Part shown: positions 1 through 8,839 of the stretch, piece after piece | How the letters are laid out: each line of letters begins with the position of its first letter | Numbering within the stretch: the first letter of the stretch is position 1 | Source of the DNA: Paguma larvata | Lineage: Eukaryota > Chordata > Mammalia > Carnivora > Viverridae | Assembly: GCA_030068075.1 (NCBI GenBank) | Contig: CM057843.1 | Span: forward strand, 40,121,832 to 40,185,831 | Direction of reading: 5' to 3' | Length of the DNA: 64,000 nucleotides | Program-made: the position numbers and the translations under genes | Notes under the pieces: generated by a model | Database searches by the model: none | What the model was told of the DNA's origin: nothing | The model's input: the letters and a program-made list of their open reading frames with translations, nothing else

Positions 1-307
1 GGGCATGGGGAGCAGTCCTTGCGGGCCACCGCTGCAGCCTGGCGGGCAGGCAGACTGGGGACTGGGCTCACTTGCTCCCGGGGATGAGAGCTGTGCTCCT
101 TTCTCCTCCCCTCTGGGGTGACCAGGCAGCAAAGGAGCAGCCAGCCCAGGACCTCTAGGTTCCAGGCACCCGTGGGCCCCCTTTCCCCATCCCGTCCCTG
201 GAGCCAAGGGAGCCTGGTGGATTGGAGCCAGGAGCCCTGGCAGGCCTGTGTGAGCTGAGGGTGCCCTGTAACTGTGCTCCCCCCAACCCTTCTCCCCTCT
301 CCCACAG
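1..307 (+). other. ARHGAP27: ARHGAP27 intron (3' part)
   Basis: GC-rich non-coding sequence ending in a pyrimidine tract and CCCACAG acceptor at 301-307. I see no repeat or other element in it. Confidence 0.75.
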
Positions 308-412
308 AGGCAGCCTCCCAAGCTCTCCACCCCTGAGTACACCGTGGATCTGAGGGGGGCCTCCCTCTCCTGGGCCCCCAAAGACAAATCTAGCAGGAAG
401 AATGTGCTAGAG
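308..412 (+). CDS. ARHGAP27: ARHGAP27 coding exon: PH domain, penultimate part
   Basis: This 105-nt exon (35 codons, phase 0 at both ends) reads RQPPKLSTPEYTVDL and ends SSRKNVLE. The acceptor is a pyrimidine-rich CCCACAG and the donor is GAG|GTGAGT. The segment TPEYTVDLRGASLSW matches the beta-strand region of the PH domain in ARHGAP27-type proteins, and KNVLEL continues into the next exon in frame. PH domains bind phosphoinositides or act as membrane-targeting modules. The residues that decide lipid binding lie in earlier exons, so lipid specificity cannot be judged here. Confidence 0.9.
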
Positions 413-1190
413 GTGAGTGGTAGGGGGTGAGAGAAGGAGAAGGGGCTTACTGGTGGCTTGAGACCCTCCTTAGGCAGGCCTCAGGAAGGGGGGCCTGGGG
501 AGAGGGGGACTGGAATTCTCAGGGCTCAGAGCCAAAGCTGCCCCCCAACCTCGGGGATTTCTGGCATCACAGATTCTGCAGTTCCCTCTCCAGGAACGGG
601 GTTCACTAGTTCTTGGCTCTGGAGAGTGGCGAGAAATAGGGGGATGAAACTCATGCCTCGAAGGGCAGCCCTCATCCCAGACAGGAAGCTCCCTGGCCCC
701 CGCTTCTCACTTTGGCAGTCTGGAAACCTGCTCTGGCCAGTCAGAGCCCAGCTTCCAACCGGACTGGGTCCTCAGTGAGTAAGCGGGGTCCCCAGTTTCC
801 CAGGCTCCCCTAGCAGGAAGACAGAGGCCCGGCGGGGCCCAGGCAAGGACCCTTATGGTGCCCCACATTCCACTGTCCACATGTGGTCTTGCTTCGATAC
901 CACCTTTACCCTCACCTCAGTCCCCAAAAGTTCTGAGGCAGCTCACGACAGAAACGCGGATGGTGAGCTGGTAAAATCGCGGAAACGCCAGGACCAGGCA
1001 CAACAAGTCAGAGAAAGGGGCTCTGATGAGGAGAGGCGGCAGGAGGCAGCTGGTGTCTAGGTGCTAGGTTGTTGCTAAAAAAAACAAAAACGAGTCCAGG
1101 TTTATCAGTTACATCGTTCTTATTATTGGTGGGGGAGGGGGGCTTTCCCAAATTTTGAGGGAAATCAAAGCTTTTTCCTAACCCTTAGCT

Positions 1191-1395
1191 TTTTTTTTTT
1201 TTTTGAACGTTTAATTGAATTTTCTAGAGAGACAGAGAGGGAGGGAGGGGCAGAGAGAGGCGGGGACAGAGGATCTAAAGTGGGCCCTGAGCTGACAGGG
1301 TGATAGCAGCAAGCCCAATGCAGGGCTCGAACTCATGAACCGCGAGATCATGACCTGAGCTGAAGTTGGACATTCAACAGCCATCCAGGTGCCCC
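1191..1395 (-). mobile_element. CAN-SINE (tRNA-derived), outer copy of a nested pair
   Basis: On the minus strand it reads head GCACCTGGATGGCTG, then the B-box-like GGTTCATGAGTTCGAGCCC region, a CT-rich middle and an A-tail (the T run at 1191-1204). An 11-bp target-site duplication AACCCTTAGCT at 1180-1190 and 1603-1613 brackets this copy together with the next one. Confidence 0.9.
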
Positions 1396-1400
1396 AGCTC

Positions 1401-1600
1401 TTTTTTTTCGGGGGTGGGGGGGGGCGGGCACATGCGCATGAGTGGGGAAGAGGCAGAGAGAAAGGGAGAGGGAGGATCACAGTTCTGAGCTGTCAGCACA
1501 GAGCCCAATGTGGGGCTCGAACTCACAAACTGTGAGATCGTGACCTGAGCAGAGATCAAGAGTCAGATGCTTAACCGACTGAGCCACCCAGGCGCCCCCC
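1401..1600 (-). mobile_element. CAN-SINE, second copy inside the same target duplication
   Basis: Antisense copy with head GGGCGCCTGGGTGGCTCAGT read on the minus strand at its right end, and a T run at 1401-1408 as its tail. It shares the outer 11-bp target duplication with the 1191-1395 copy, so one of the two inserted at the end of the other. Confidence 0.9.
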
Positions 1601-1877
1601 GCAACCCTTAGCTCCCAAAGCAATTTTTAGTGTGCAGCTCCACTCTGGTTTAGTAATATCCTTGGAGCTGCTTCAGGTAACATGATAAAAGCCAAAAGCA
1701 TAACCTTACAATTCAGCTCGGCAAATGCAGTTCTGCAAGGCGCTTGACTTGGCTTTTGATGAAAGCTTCTGAATAGATGCTTCTGAGTGGTCTTTCCCGG
1801 TAAGAACTGGAAGGCAGATGGTACCTTTGGAAGCTACGCAAGCTGTTGGAAAGGCTGACAGTCTTGAATGGAAACGG

Positions 1878-1917
1878 AGGCGCCCCCTGCTTCTTGGCCG
1901 CCAGGTGGCCGTCCTCC
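1878..1917. promoter_or_regulatory. Two adjacent CTCF-like motifs
   Basis: AGGCGCCCCCTGCT at 1878-1891 resembles the reverse CTCF core, and GGCCGCCAGGTGGCCGT at about 1896-1912 resembles the forward core. This is only a motif match by eye, and occupancy is unknown. Confidence 0.35.
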
Positions 1918-2454
1918 CTCCAATCAGGGGTGGCCTACAGACTCCTCTAGGAGTTTTCTCGAGAGGCAGCCCCGAATTCTATATCATGGCCAAATTAGGC
2001 GGGCCGGCAAATTTTCACAGCCGGTCTTCCTTGCCGCTCCGAGCCACAGACAACTTCGGTAACAGTCCCGCAACGACAGCTGGTTCGGGGCAGCTCGGCT
2101 CGCCTGTGCCTTCAACAGGATGAACGTTCGCGAAATCTCTTGCTACCTATACATACGATATAGCTCTTCCTGCTGTATGAGACTTTCAGATATGAATGGA
2201 TGTTGTTTTGAGAGGCCCTCGGTCTGCCCATTTGTAACAGATGCGCCGTCACTTACTGCATAAGGCATCGCAAGGCGGAATGCCTCGGCCCGGGGCGAGG
2301 CCCTGGCTCTATTATGCCTTCGGTTCCTGGGGACAAGGACAGATCATCTCCACCATGTCTGTGTCTCCCCCGCCCCCACCAACCCCCCACCGAGGCCTTG
2401 CTCCAGGGCAGATGCAGGGAACCAGAGATGACTGGGTGACTTGTGTCTCTCCAG

Positions 2455-2553
2455 CTGCGGAGTCGAGATGGCTCAGAGTACCTGATCCAGCACGACTCAG
2501 AGGCCGTCATCAGCGCCTGGCACAAGGCCATCGGCGAGGGCATCCAGAAGCTG
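2455..2553 (+). CDS. ARHGAP27: ARHGAP27 coding exon: PH domain C-terminal helix
   Basis: This 99-nt exon (33 codons, phase 0) begins LRSRDGSEYLIQHDSE and ends WHKAIGEGIQKL. The acceptor is CTCTCCAG at 2447-2454 and the donor is CTG|GTAAAC. It carries the last PH strand (GSEYLIQHDS) and the C-terminal amphipathic helix with the near-invariant PH tryptophan in ISAWHKAI, so the PH domain ends here. The exon is small but complete and has no internal stop. Confidence 0.92.
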
Positions 2554-3455
2554 GTAAACAGGGCCCCGGGCCTCCAGGGGTGGTGGGCTGGCCATTCCGC
2601 AGAGCGCCTGGGCCCGCCATGGGTGGGTCATCGGAGGGCACATGCCCCTCCTGCGGATGGGCCCCTGAAGAAATCATCTTTCTTAAGGAGGCAAATCCAG
2701 CCTGTGGGGTTGCAGGGGTTAGCCCTGCAGGAGGGTTCTCCAGGTAGGGGCGGGGCACATCCTAGAGCAATGTCCCGTTTCAAGGGAGGCCAGAAGGAAA
2801 ATAAATATCCGAGAAAGAGCCTCCGTGCTAGAAGGACAGGCGAAAACCACAAGATAACATTTTAAAGGATTAAAATTTTAAAGTAAAAGAAGAGTCTACC
2901 ATTTTTTAGGTTCAAAAAATTAATTGCATAGAGATGGGACAGACCTCCTCCCATTCACCTGGAAACAGTCTGGGGCCTTTTGACCCCCCAATTCCCAAGG
3001 AGCCAGCAGGAGTACAGAGTTTGGCTGTATCGCTAGAGGTGGGAATGCAGATCTAGGGCGGTGATGCTGGTGCAGTTGTGGGCAGTACTGAGGTGGCAGC
3101 TGGAACTGCAAGTTCAGAACCAGGAGCCACATGCTGAGGGCTGCTAACCTAGTGGAGTGTGCGCAGAGGAGCTAGGAAAATGTGCGGAAGTGGGGCCAGG
3201 ATACGAAAGAGCGGGGGAGAACAGGATGACCGCCTCCAGCACCCGAAGGGCTCCAAGCAGCCAAGGGAGGTGAAGGTTCAGAGATTCCCCTGGTGGAGGT
3301 CAGGGGAGTTAACCGGAGAAGGGAAGAGCGCCCTCCGACTGGGACTCACCAGGGGCCGCGGGGAGGGGCGCCGGGTGGGGGGGGACCCCCACCCCACCCC
3401 AGAAGGACCTCCAGCTGGCTCCAGGCTCTGCCTCTCTGAGGCCACGCGATTCCAG
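2554..3455 (+). other. ARHGAP27: ARHGAP27 intron
   Basis: Intron of 902 bases. The 3' part from about 3,300 becomes GC- and CpG-rich. No recognised repeat is seen. Confidence 0.85.
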
Positions 3456-3561
3456 TCCGCAGACCTGCCCCCGGAGGAGGAAAGCGAGAGCAGCAGCGCG
3501 GACTTCGGGTCCAGGGAGCGCCTGGGAAGCTGGTGGGAGGGCGAGGCGCGGCCCAATGCAG
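3456..3561 (+). CDS. ARHGAP27: ARHGAP27 coding exon: acidic Ser-rich linker
   Basis: A 106-nt exon entering in phase 0 and leaving in phase 1. It encodes SADLPPEEESESSSADFG followed by SRERLGSWWEGEARPNA. The acceptor is ATTCCAG and the donor is CAG|GTGTGC. This low-complexity acidic and serine-rich stretch links the PH and RhoGAP domains and is probably disordered. The run of glutamates followed by serines is a plausible casein-kinase substrate, but this is inference. It is the least conserved part of the gene in the window and its boundaries rest on phase agreement with both neighbours. Confidence 0.85.
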
Positions 3562-3681
3562 GTGTGCGGGGCGGAGGGCGTCTCCTGGGGGCCGGGGGTT
3601 GGGCGGGGGAGACGGGAGGACGACCCGCCCGGCCCGGCCCCGGCGCCACCGAGCGACTCGGCCGCGTACTCCCGTGCACAG

Positions 3682-3789
3682 GCACAGCCACCCCGGAGAG
3701 CGACCTGAGCAAGGTCCGGCACAAGCTCCGCAAGTTCCTGCTGAGGCGGCCCACGCTGCAGTCGCTGCGGGAGAAGGGCTACATCAAAG
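3682..3789 (+). CDS. ARHGAP27: ARHGAP27 coding exon: start of RhoGAP module
   Basis: A 108-nt exon (phase 1 in, phase 1 out) encoding GTATPESDLSKVRHKLRKF, then LLRRPTLQSLREKGYIK. The basic helix and the LQSLREKGYIKD segment immediately precede the RhoGAP fold in ARHGAP9/12/15/27. The donor is AAAG|GTACGG. A second AG six bases downstream (start 3688) also keeps frame and would drop two residues, so the exact start is ambiguous. Confidence 0.9.
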
Positions 3790-3862
3790 GTACGGCAGGG
3801 AGGCGGGGAGCGCGGCGCGGGCGGCGCGGGGGCCGGGCGGCGCTGACGGGCCTCTCCCCCAG

Positions 3863-3961
3863 ACCAGGTGTTCGGCTGCGCGCTGGCCGCGCTGTGTGAG
3901 CGCGAGAGGAGCACGGTGCCGCGCTTCGTGCAGCAGTGCATCCGCACCGTCGAGGCCCGGG
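3863..3961 (+). CDS. ARHGAP27: ARHGAP27 coding exon: RhoGAP domain, first helices
   Basis: A 99-nt exon, phase 1 in and out, acceptor CTCTCCCCCAG, donor CGGG|GTACGC. It encodes DQVFGCALAALCERERST then VPRFVQQCIRTVEARG. The pattern of VFG..L..LC.RE...VP.FV..CI..VE.RGL is the standard N-terminal block of RhoGAP domains, and it runs straight into the arginine-finger exon. Confidence 0.93.
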
Positions 3962-4103
3962 GTACGCGCGGGGCCCCTAGGCGGAGAGCCCTGGGTGGGC
4001 GCGGGGTGGGGGAGGGAGAGCGGGAGCCCCTAAGTAGGAGCCGCGGCGGGAGCTTTAGACCCAGTGCCACCGAACCCGAGGTCAGCGCCTCCCTCCGCCC
4101 CAG

Positions 4104-4181
4104 GGCTGGACATCGACGGCCTGTACCGCATCAGTGGAAACCTGGCCACCATCCAGAAGCTGCGCTATAAGGTGGACCACG
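4104..4181 (+). CDS. ARHGAP27: ARHGAP27 coding exon: RhoGAP arginine finger
   Basis: A 78-nt exon, phase 1 in and out, acceptor CCCCAG, donor CACG|GTGAGG. It encodes LDIDGLYRISGN then LATIQKLRYKVDH. The catalytic arginine is the R of GLYRISGN, codon CGC at 4127-4129. In RhoGAPs this residue reaches into the GTPase site and stabilises the hydrolysis transition state. The loop is intact, so the domain is predicted to be catalytically competent. Confidence 0.95.
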
Positions 4182-4282
4182 GTGAGGCCCGTCCTGCGTC
4201 CCCGACCCCAGGGCCTGAAGGCGCAGAGGGGTGCTGACCGCCTCTTCCTCCCCCCTCCCCCCTTCCCCCCCCCGCGCGGCAG

Positions 4283-4417
4283 ACGAGCGCCTGGACCTGG
4301 AGGACGGGCGCTGGGAGGACGTGCACGTGATCACCGGCGCCCTGAAGCTCTTCTTCCGCGAGCTGCCGGAGCCCCTCTTTCCCTTCTCACACTTCCGCCA
4401 GTTCATCGCCGCCATCA
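4283..4417 (+). CDS. ARHGAP27: ARHGAP27 coding exon: RhoGAP core
   Basis: A 135-nt exon, phase 1 in and out, acceptor GCGCGGCAG, donor ATCA|GTGAGC. It encodes DERLDLEDGRWEDVHVITGA, then LKLFFRELPEPLFPFSHFRQFIAAI. The segment ALKLFFRELPEPL is the conserved RhoGAP block whose lysine and arginine contact the GTPase and support the arginine-finger loop. All the expected residues are present. Confidence 0.95.
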
Positions 4418-4567
4418 GTGAGCGCCGGGGGGAAGGGGGGACGGATGGGGTTGGGGTGGAGCCGGCCTGCCTCGGGCACCCCCTCCTCGGCCGGGCCCCG
4501 CCCCCGCTCTCCCCACCGGGACTCAGCCCCTCCGTTTCCCTCGCCGAGCCGACCTTCCCTCCCCTAG

Positions 4568-4673
4568 AGCTGCAGGACCAGGCCCAGCGCAGCCGCTGTG
4601 TGCGGGACCTGGTGCGCTCGCTGCCCGCCCCCAACCACGACACGCTGCGGCTGCTCTTTCAGCACCTGTGCCG
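4568..4673 (+). CDS. ARHGAP27: ARHGAP27 coding exon: RhoGAP helices
   Basis: A 106-nt exon entering in phase 1 and leaving in phase 2, acceptor CCCCTAG, donor TGCCG|GTGAGC. It encodes KLQDQAQRSRCVRDLVRSLP, then APNHDTLRLLFQHLCR. The LP.PNHDTL..L..HL pattern is the RhoGAP helix block that packs against the catalytic loop. Confidence 0.95.
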
Positions 4674-4789
4674 GTGAGCCGGCGAGCGGCGCGGGAACGG
4701 GGAGGCAGGTGGAGCCCCGCGCCCCCGCGCGCGCCCCCGCCGGCTCTGCGCCCTGACGGCCTCCCTCCCGACCCCACTGCCCGCTGCAG

Positions 4790-4967
4790 GGTGATCGAGC
4801 ACGGCGATCAGAACCGCATGTCCGTGCAGAGCGTGGCCATAGTGTTCGGGCCCACGCTGCTGCGGCCCGAGACGGAGGAGACCAGCATGCCCATGACCAT
4901 GGTGTTCCAGAATCAGGTGGTGGAGCTCATCCTGCAGCGGTGTTCAGACATCTTCCGGCCGCACTGA
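4790..4967 (+). CDS. ARHGAP27: ARHGAP27 terminal coding exon: RhoGAP C-terminus and stop
   Basis: Terminal coding part of 178 nt including TGA at 4965-4967, entering in phase 2 after a CTGCAG acceptor. It encodes VIEHGDQNRMSVQSVAIVFG, then PTLLRPETEETSMPMTMVFQ, and ends RCSDIFRPH. NRMSVQSVAIVFGPTLLRP is the last conserved RhoGAP block. The TSMPMTMVFQNQVVELIL ending is what separates ARHGAP27 from ARHGAP9, 12 and 15, which have different C-termini. Confidence 0.95.
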
Positions 4968-5195
4968 CGGCCGCCCCTGCCCCCCCACCCCCCCACCCCC
5001 GCCGCTGGCGCTTCGGACCTGGGACTGGGGGCCGCGACAGTGGTCCCACCGTAGAAGCTGGACGGTTGGAGGCCGCTTGGCTGAACTCTTATCTGTGAGA
5101 CCCTCCGCCTCCCACGGGTCCGCAGGCGGATGTGAAATCTGCGCCGCTGGGGGCAGTATGGTGACCCCTGGTGGGCAGTTTGCAAAATGTGAGAT

Positions 5196-5230
5196 CCCCC
5201 CGCCCCCGCCCCCGCCCCCGCCCCCGCCCG
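5196..5230 (+). repeat. (CCCCCG)n microsatellite in 3' UTR
   Basis: Tandem CCCCCG units, about six. The opposite strand is a run of G5 blocks that could form a quadruplex. Confidence 0.85.
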
Positions 5231-5285
5231 GCCTGTCCTGTCTAGGGCTTCATTGGGTTCGGTTCTTTATTACATAGACACCTAC

Positions 5286-5296
5286 TGTGTGTGTGC

Positions 5297-5352
<56 letters not shown>
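5286..5352 (+). repeat. Compound (GT)n(GA)n microsatellite in 3' UTR
   Basis: About 17 GT units, with one GC interruption, pass directly into about 17 GA units. It lies inside the inferred 3' UTR and would be transcribed. Confidence 0.95.
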
Positions 5353-5357
<5 letters not shown>

Positions 5358-6124
5358 TGTGTGGGGGTGAGAGTTTGTTTTCCCAGATGGTCCCTGCCCA
5401 GGAGGCAGAGGCAGAGTGACTTGTTCAGGGTCCGGTGGGTGATCGGTCGGCCTGCCCGGCTCAGGCTCCTAGAAGGCCCTTTCAACCACCCCTCTCCTCC
5501 AAGCCCCATCACGGGCTTACGGGGGAAAGCAAAAGAAATGAAGGTAGGTTCTGTCTGGGCCTGGGGAGACCCGCAGGGCAGAAAGAAACCCGCCCCAGCT
5601 GGGGGGCAGGGAGGTAGCACTGGCAGGGGGGCCCCCAGCCCCTCCCAGCGCCCTGCTGTCCAGCACGCCTCCCGCCACCCACCTGGTCATAAAGAGCCGG
5701 GAGAGGCCTGCAGGGTGGGGGGAAGGAGGGTTCAGCCTCTGGAAAGGAAGCGTGCACCCCGGGGGCAGCAATGCCCTCTCCCTCGTCAGACACAAACGAC
5801 CTCGGTCTCTGGGTCTCGCCCCCCGCCCCAGCTACGGTTCATTTCCTCAACAAACAATAAGAACTAATATTTATTGACATTTGCGCCACGCCAAGCGTTT
5901 CACTTGGATCATCTCAGTTTCTCGCAGCCAATATTTATTATCGGCTCCCCCGTGCCGGGCACCGTGCGCTGGGCGGGGGTGCCGCACACGCGGCCTCCCT
6001 GGTGGGACCCCCGGTCCGGTGGCTGACCCAAGCCCACCCCACACGCCAGCAGGGCCGGGACGAACGGAGGCCTCTCACCATGCGTCGAAATACTGTAAAG
6101 TTACGAATCAAGATATAACTGTTC

Positions 6125-6130
6125 AATAAA
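6125..6130 (+). terminator. ARHGAP27: Candidate poly(A) signal AATAAA of ARHGAP27
   Basis: First canonical AATAAA after the stop codon. It is followed by TATGTTCTATT, a modest U-rich downstream context. No transcript evidence is available here. Confidence 0.5.
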
Positions 6131-6149
6131 AATATGTTCTATTCTCCTA

Positions 6150-6637
6150 CTTTGGCAAATACACATTCATAATGACCACGGGACCAGGCTCCAACTTAAA
6201 CTTCTGTGACCTTTCTGAATTCTGTGCCCAGGTATGTTGGCATGAGAAGAGTTGGCTCCGATGTCAGCCTGGCCCCCTGTGTCTCTCCCCCCCCACCCCC
6301 CTGCCCAGCACCATCCCACCCCAAGGGGAGGTCTGTGTGCACACGCATGGACACCAGTCCCCCAGCCCAGACGGCCATACCCCCTGCCACCTGCTGCCCC
6401 CGTGGCCACCCCACATGGTCCACCCTTAAGGGAATGGGCCTGGGGCCACTTGGGCAGGGAATTCTGGGGTCTTGCATACCAGGAGCAGGGTCCAAAGGGA
6501 AGGGACTGGGCTCCAAGGGGCCCCACAGGTTCTTCAGCCTGTGGGGAGAGAGAGAGAGGGTCAAGAGTAGAACCTTCTAAAGCAGAGACACATCAGGGCA
6601 AGGATTCCTCTCGCCCAGGCCTGAAGGACAGAGTGAC
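6150..6637. other. Intergenic spacer
   Basis: C-rich sequence with no recognised gene or repeat. Confidence 0.5.
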
Positions 6638-6779
6638 TTCCTCCCTTCCTCCGTCCTTCCCTCCTTCCCTCCTTCCCTCCTTCCTTCTTTCCCTTCCTTC
6701 CTCCCTCCCTCCCTCCCTCCCTCCTTTCTTTCTCTTCCTCCCTTCCTTCCTTCCTCCCTTCCTCCCTTCCTTCCTTCCT
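6638..6779 (+). repeat. Pyrimidine tract (CCTT/CCCT)n
   Basis: About 140 bases made almost only of C and T, with CCTT, CCCT and TTCTTT units. The complementary strand is pure purine. Confidence 0.95.
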
Positions 6780-6839
6780 AGAATTGAACAGAGGTTAAAC
6801 AACTGATTCCTTGGTTACTGAGAAGCTAAGGAAAAGGGC

Positions 6840-7310
6840 AGGACACCCTGAAGGTGTGTCACTCGGGTGTGGCTGTGCCTCAGGAGCCTGAGGTGCTTCT
6901 GCGGGAGCCCCATTTGAGCCAAGCACTGAAGAATGAAGAGAAGTCAACAAGATGAGGACTTAGGGAAGGGCGTCTGGTCAGAAGAACGGCATGTGCAAAG
7001 GTTCTGAGGCAGGAAGGCTTGGGGAGAGAACAAATCTGAAGAGACTGGGGTGCCCGGGTGGCTCAGTCAGCTCAGCGTCTTGACTTCAGCTCAGGTCATA
7101 CATAATCTCCCGGTTCGTGGGTTTGAGCCCCACACCAGGCCCTGTGCTGACAGCGAGGATCCTGCTTGGGATTCTCCCTCTCTCTCTCTCTGCCCCTCCC
7201 CCTCTCAAAATAAATAAACTTTAAAAAACTCTGAAAAGACCCTTGTGACTAGAGCCCACACAACCAGTGAGCATGTCTGCAAGGTGATGCGGGAAAGGCG
7301 GGCAGGGGAC
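6840..7310 (-). mobile_element. L2 LINE fragment, interrupted by a CAN-SINE
   Basis: The stretch with GGCATGTGCAAAGG.TCTGAGGCAGGAAGGCTTGG is a familiar antisense L2 block. It resumes after the SINE at 7047-7229 with CCAGTGAGCATG. Boundaries are approximate. Confidence 0.55.
7047..7229 (+). mobile_element. CAN-SINE
   Basis: Head GGGGTGCCCGGGTGGCTCAG, CT-rich middle and an AAATAAATAAACTTTAAAAAA tail region. Near-perfect target duplication TCTGAAGAGAC (before) and TCTGAAAAGAC (after). Confidence 0.93.
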
Positions 7311-7985
7311 AGAGTGCGCCTTGTGAACGGGGGCCTGTGGCAGGACGGCAGGCAGGAGGACCCTTGGGCGGGGAGGTCTTGGGAAGCCTCCCCTCTCCCA
7401 TCTGATCCTCACCCCACCGCAGGCTTCTGACCCTGCCCAGGCCTTGGTGAGCAGACGACGTAGCACCAGGCAGAAAAGTCCCAGAATTGTCGTGCTTCGT
7501 CACCAGGAGGAGCTCCAGAAATCGCCCACTGCCAATGAGGAAACTCCTAGAGAGACGACGTCCTAACCCCCCCTAGGTCACAGGGCAGCTTGGTGGCCCT
7601 GCCCAGAGCTCCACCATAAATCCTCATCGGCGAGCACAGGCGCAGGGAGCACTGCGGGGGCTCACTGACGATGTTCGGAGCGAATCGGATTTCGTCTGGA
7701 GACACAAGGATAGATGAAAATAGGAGCTGCCCTTCTGAAGGCCAGCCAGTTGGGCCAGTAGCACCGCTGAGGCTCTCGCCCGAGTTCCGAGGGCAAATGG
7801 CCACCTGCTTGCAGGACACCTCCGGCCGCTGGCTGCCAGACACCCTGAGTGCCACCTGCCGGCAACGACACCCCGAAAGCAGCCCTTCTCCCCGCTGCTG
7901 GGCCTCGCCCCTCCGCTTACCCCTCCCCCCCTCCCCCATCATCCTTATCTTCTACCCGCTGACCGCCCCCTGTCCCCCTCGGTCT
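7311..7985. other. Intergenic spacer with a weak MIR
   Basis: Mostly unrecognised. The part at about 7515-7630 (AATGAGGAAACTCC, GGTCACAGGGCAGCTTGGTGG) resembles an antisense MIR. Confidence 0.4.
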
Positions 7986-8320
7986 CTCATCTGGGCGACC
8001 CAGTAGCCTCTGAATGGGTTCCCCTCCTCCCGGTTTCGGTCCTCCGACTGGCTACCATCTGGTCTGACCTCGTCACTTCAGCGTGCGACCCCCAAGGCCA
8101 TTCCCAGCCCGTCCCCCACCTCTCTGTGCACCGGCTGTGCCTCTGCCTATAGCTCCCAGCCAGGCTGTTCCGGCCTCACTGCCAAGTGCTGCCAATTGCC
8201 CTGCCTTCCTCCCCTTCACCTGCCCTTTCCTCCTCCTCCTCTCAGCCCCCCCGCCTCCTGCCTCAGCTCTCAGCACCCTGGCTCCGGGCACTGTGACATG
8301 TCTCGCCCACTAGGCCTAGT
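7985..8320 (+). mobile_element. L2-like fragment
   Basis: Contains CTGAATGGGTTCCCCTCC, CTGACCTCGTCACTTC and CCTGGCTCCGGGCACTGTGACATG, which follow the order of the L2 3' end. Diverged. Confidence 0.4.
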
Positions 8321-8386
8321 CTTCACTGTTCCCTTCGTGGCCGCATAAATACCATTGGATGGATATACCACTCTACCACATTGCTC

Positions 8387-8613
8387 TTTTTTTAAAAAAA
8401 AATTTTTTTTAACATTTATTTATTTTTGAGACAGAGAGAGACAGAGCATGAGTGGCGGAGGGGCAGAGAGAGAGGGAGACACAGAATGTGAAGCAGACTC
8501 CAGGCTCTGAGCTGTCAGCACAGAGCCCGACGCGGGGCTCGAACTCACAGACCGCGAGATCATGACCTGAGCCGAAGTCGGACGCTCAACCGACTGAGCC
8601 TCCCAGGCGCCCC
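8387..8613 (-). mobile_element. CAN-SINE
   Basis: Antisense copy, T-rich left end, head GGGCGCCTGGGAGGCTCAGT on the minus strand. Short TGCTCT repeats flank it at about 8382 and 8614. Confidence 0.92.
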
Positions 8614-8619
8614 TGCTCT

Positions 8620-8834
8620 CTTTTTTTTTAATGTTTTATTTATTTTTGAGAGAGAGAGAGAGCAGGCAAGTGGGGAAGGAGGAGAGAGAGAGAGACATAG
8701 CATGTCCTCTTGTCAAGTTCCACCCTGGCAGGGTGACAGCAGCAAGCCTGACACAGGGCTCAAACTCACAAACCATGAGATCATGACTTGAGTCAAAGTC
8801 GGGCACTCAACTGACTCAGCCACCCAGGTGCCCC
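8620..8834 (-). mobile_element. CAN-SINE
   Basis: Antisense copy with its own T run at 8621-8629 and head GGGGCACCTGGGTGGCTGAG on the minus strand. It abuts the previous copy. Confidence 0.92.
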
Positions 8835-8839
8835 AATTC

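Larger units (their letters stand above)
413..2454 (+). other. ARHGAP27: ARHGAP27 intron with two CAN-SINEs and CTCF-like motifs
   Basis: Intron of 2,042 bases between the two PH exons. It holds two antisense CAN-SINEs at 1191-1600 and a pair of CTCF-like motifs near 1878-1917. The rest (413-1180 and 1920-2454) shows nothing I can name. Confidence 0.85.
1..6150 (+). other. ARHGAP27: ARHGAP27 gene, 3' part (partial locus)
   Basis: Nine coding exons with consistent phases and GT-AG borders give an open frame running to a stop at 4965-4967. The product is the C-terminal part of a multidomain RhoGAP: the end of a PH domain (exons at 308 and 2455), an acidic serine-rich linker (3456), a basic helix (3682) and a full RhoGAP domain (3863 to 4967). 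The family stimulates GTP hydrolysis by Rac/Cdc42-type GTPases through an arginine finger, seen here in GLYRISGN. ARHGAP27 (CAMGAP1) is linked to clathrin-mediated endocytosis through its SH3 domain, which is outside this window. The paralogues ARHGAP9, 12 and 15 differ clearly in the C-terminal block. The RhoGAP exons lie in a GC- and CpG-rich stretch with short introns. The gene is 5'-truncated only by the window edge, and no frameshift is seen. Confidence 0.92.
4968..6150 (+). other. ARHGAP27: ARHGAP27 3' UTR (end inferred)
   Basis: Non-coding sequence after the stop. It contains a C-rich hexamer tract (5196-5230), a (GT)n(GA)n microsatellite (5286-5352) and a CTCF-like motif near 5160. 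The first canonical AATAAA after the stop is at 6125-6130, so I place the transcript end about 20 bases beyond it. Alternative ends, such as after AATAAG near 5858, are possible. Confidence 0.6.

Noticed and set aside
308..4967. Assignment to ARHGAP9, ARHGAP12 or ARHGAP15
   Set aside because: The C-terminal block SMPMTMVFQNQVVELIL and the linker LPPEEESESS fit ARHGAP27 and not the paralogues, as far as I know their sequences.
5253..5867. 204-codon open frame over the ARHGAP27 3' UTR
   Set aside because: It runs through a (GT)n(GA)n microsatellite and has no recognisable domain or Kozak support.
7047..7140. tRNA-like A and B boxes (GGCTCAGTCGG and GGTTCGAGCCC types) at many sites
   Set aside because: They are the tRNA-derived heads of CAN-SINEs; the arms do not fold to a full cloverleaf and a tail follows.
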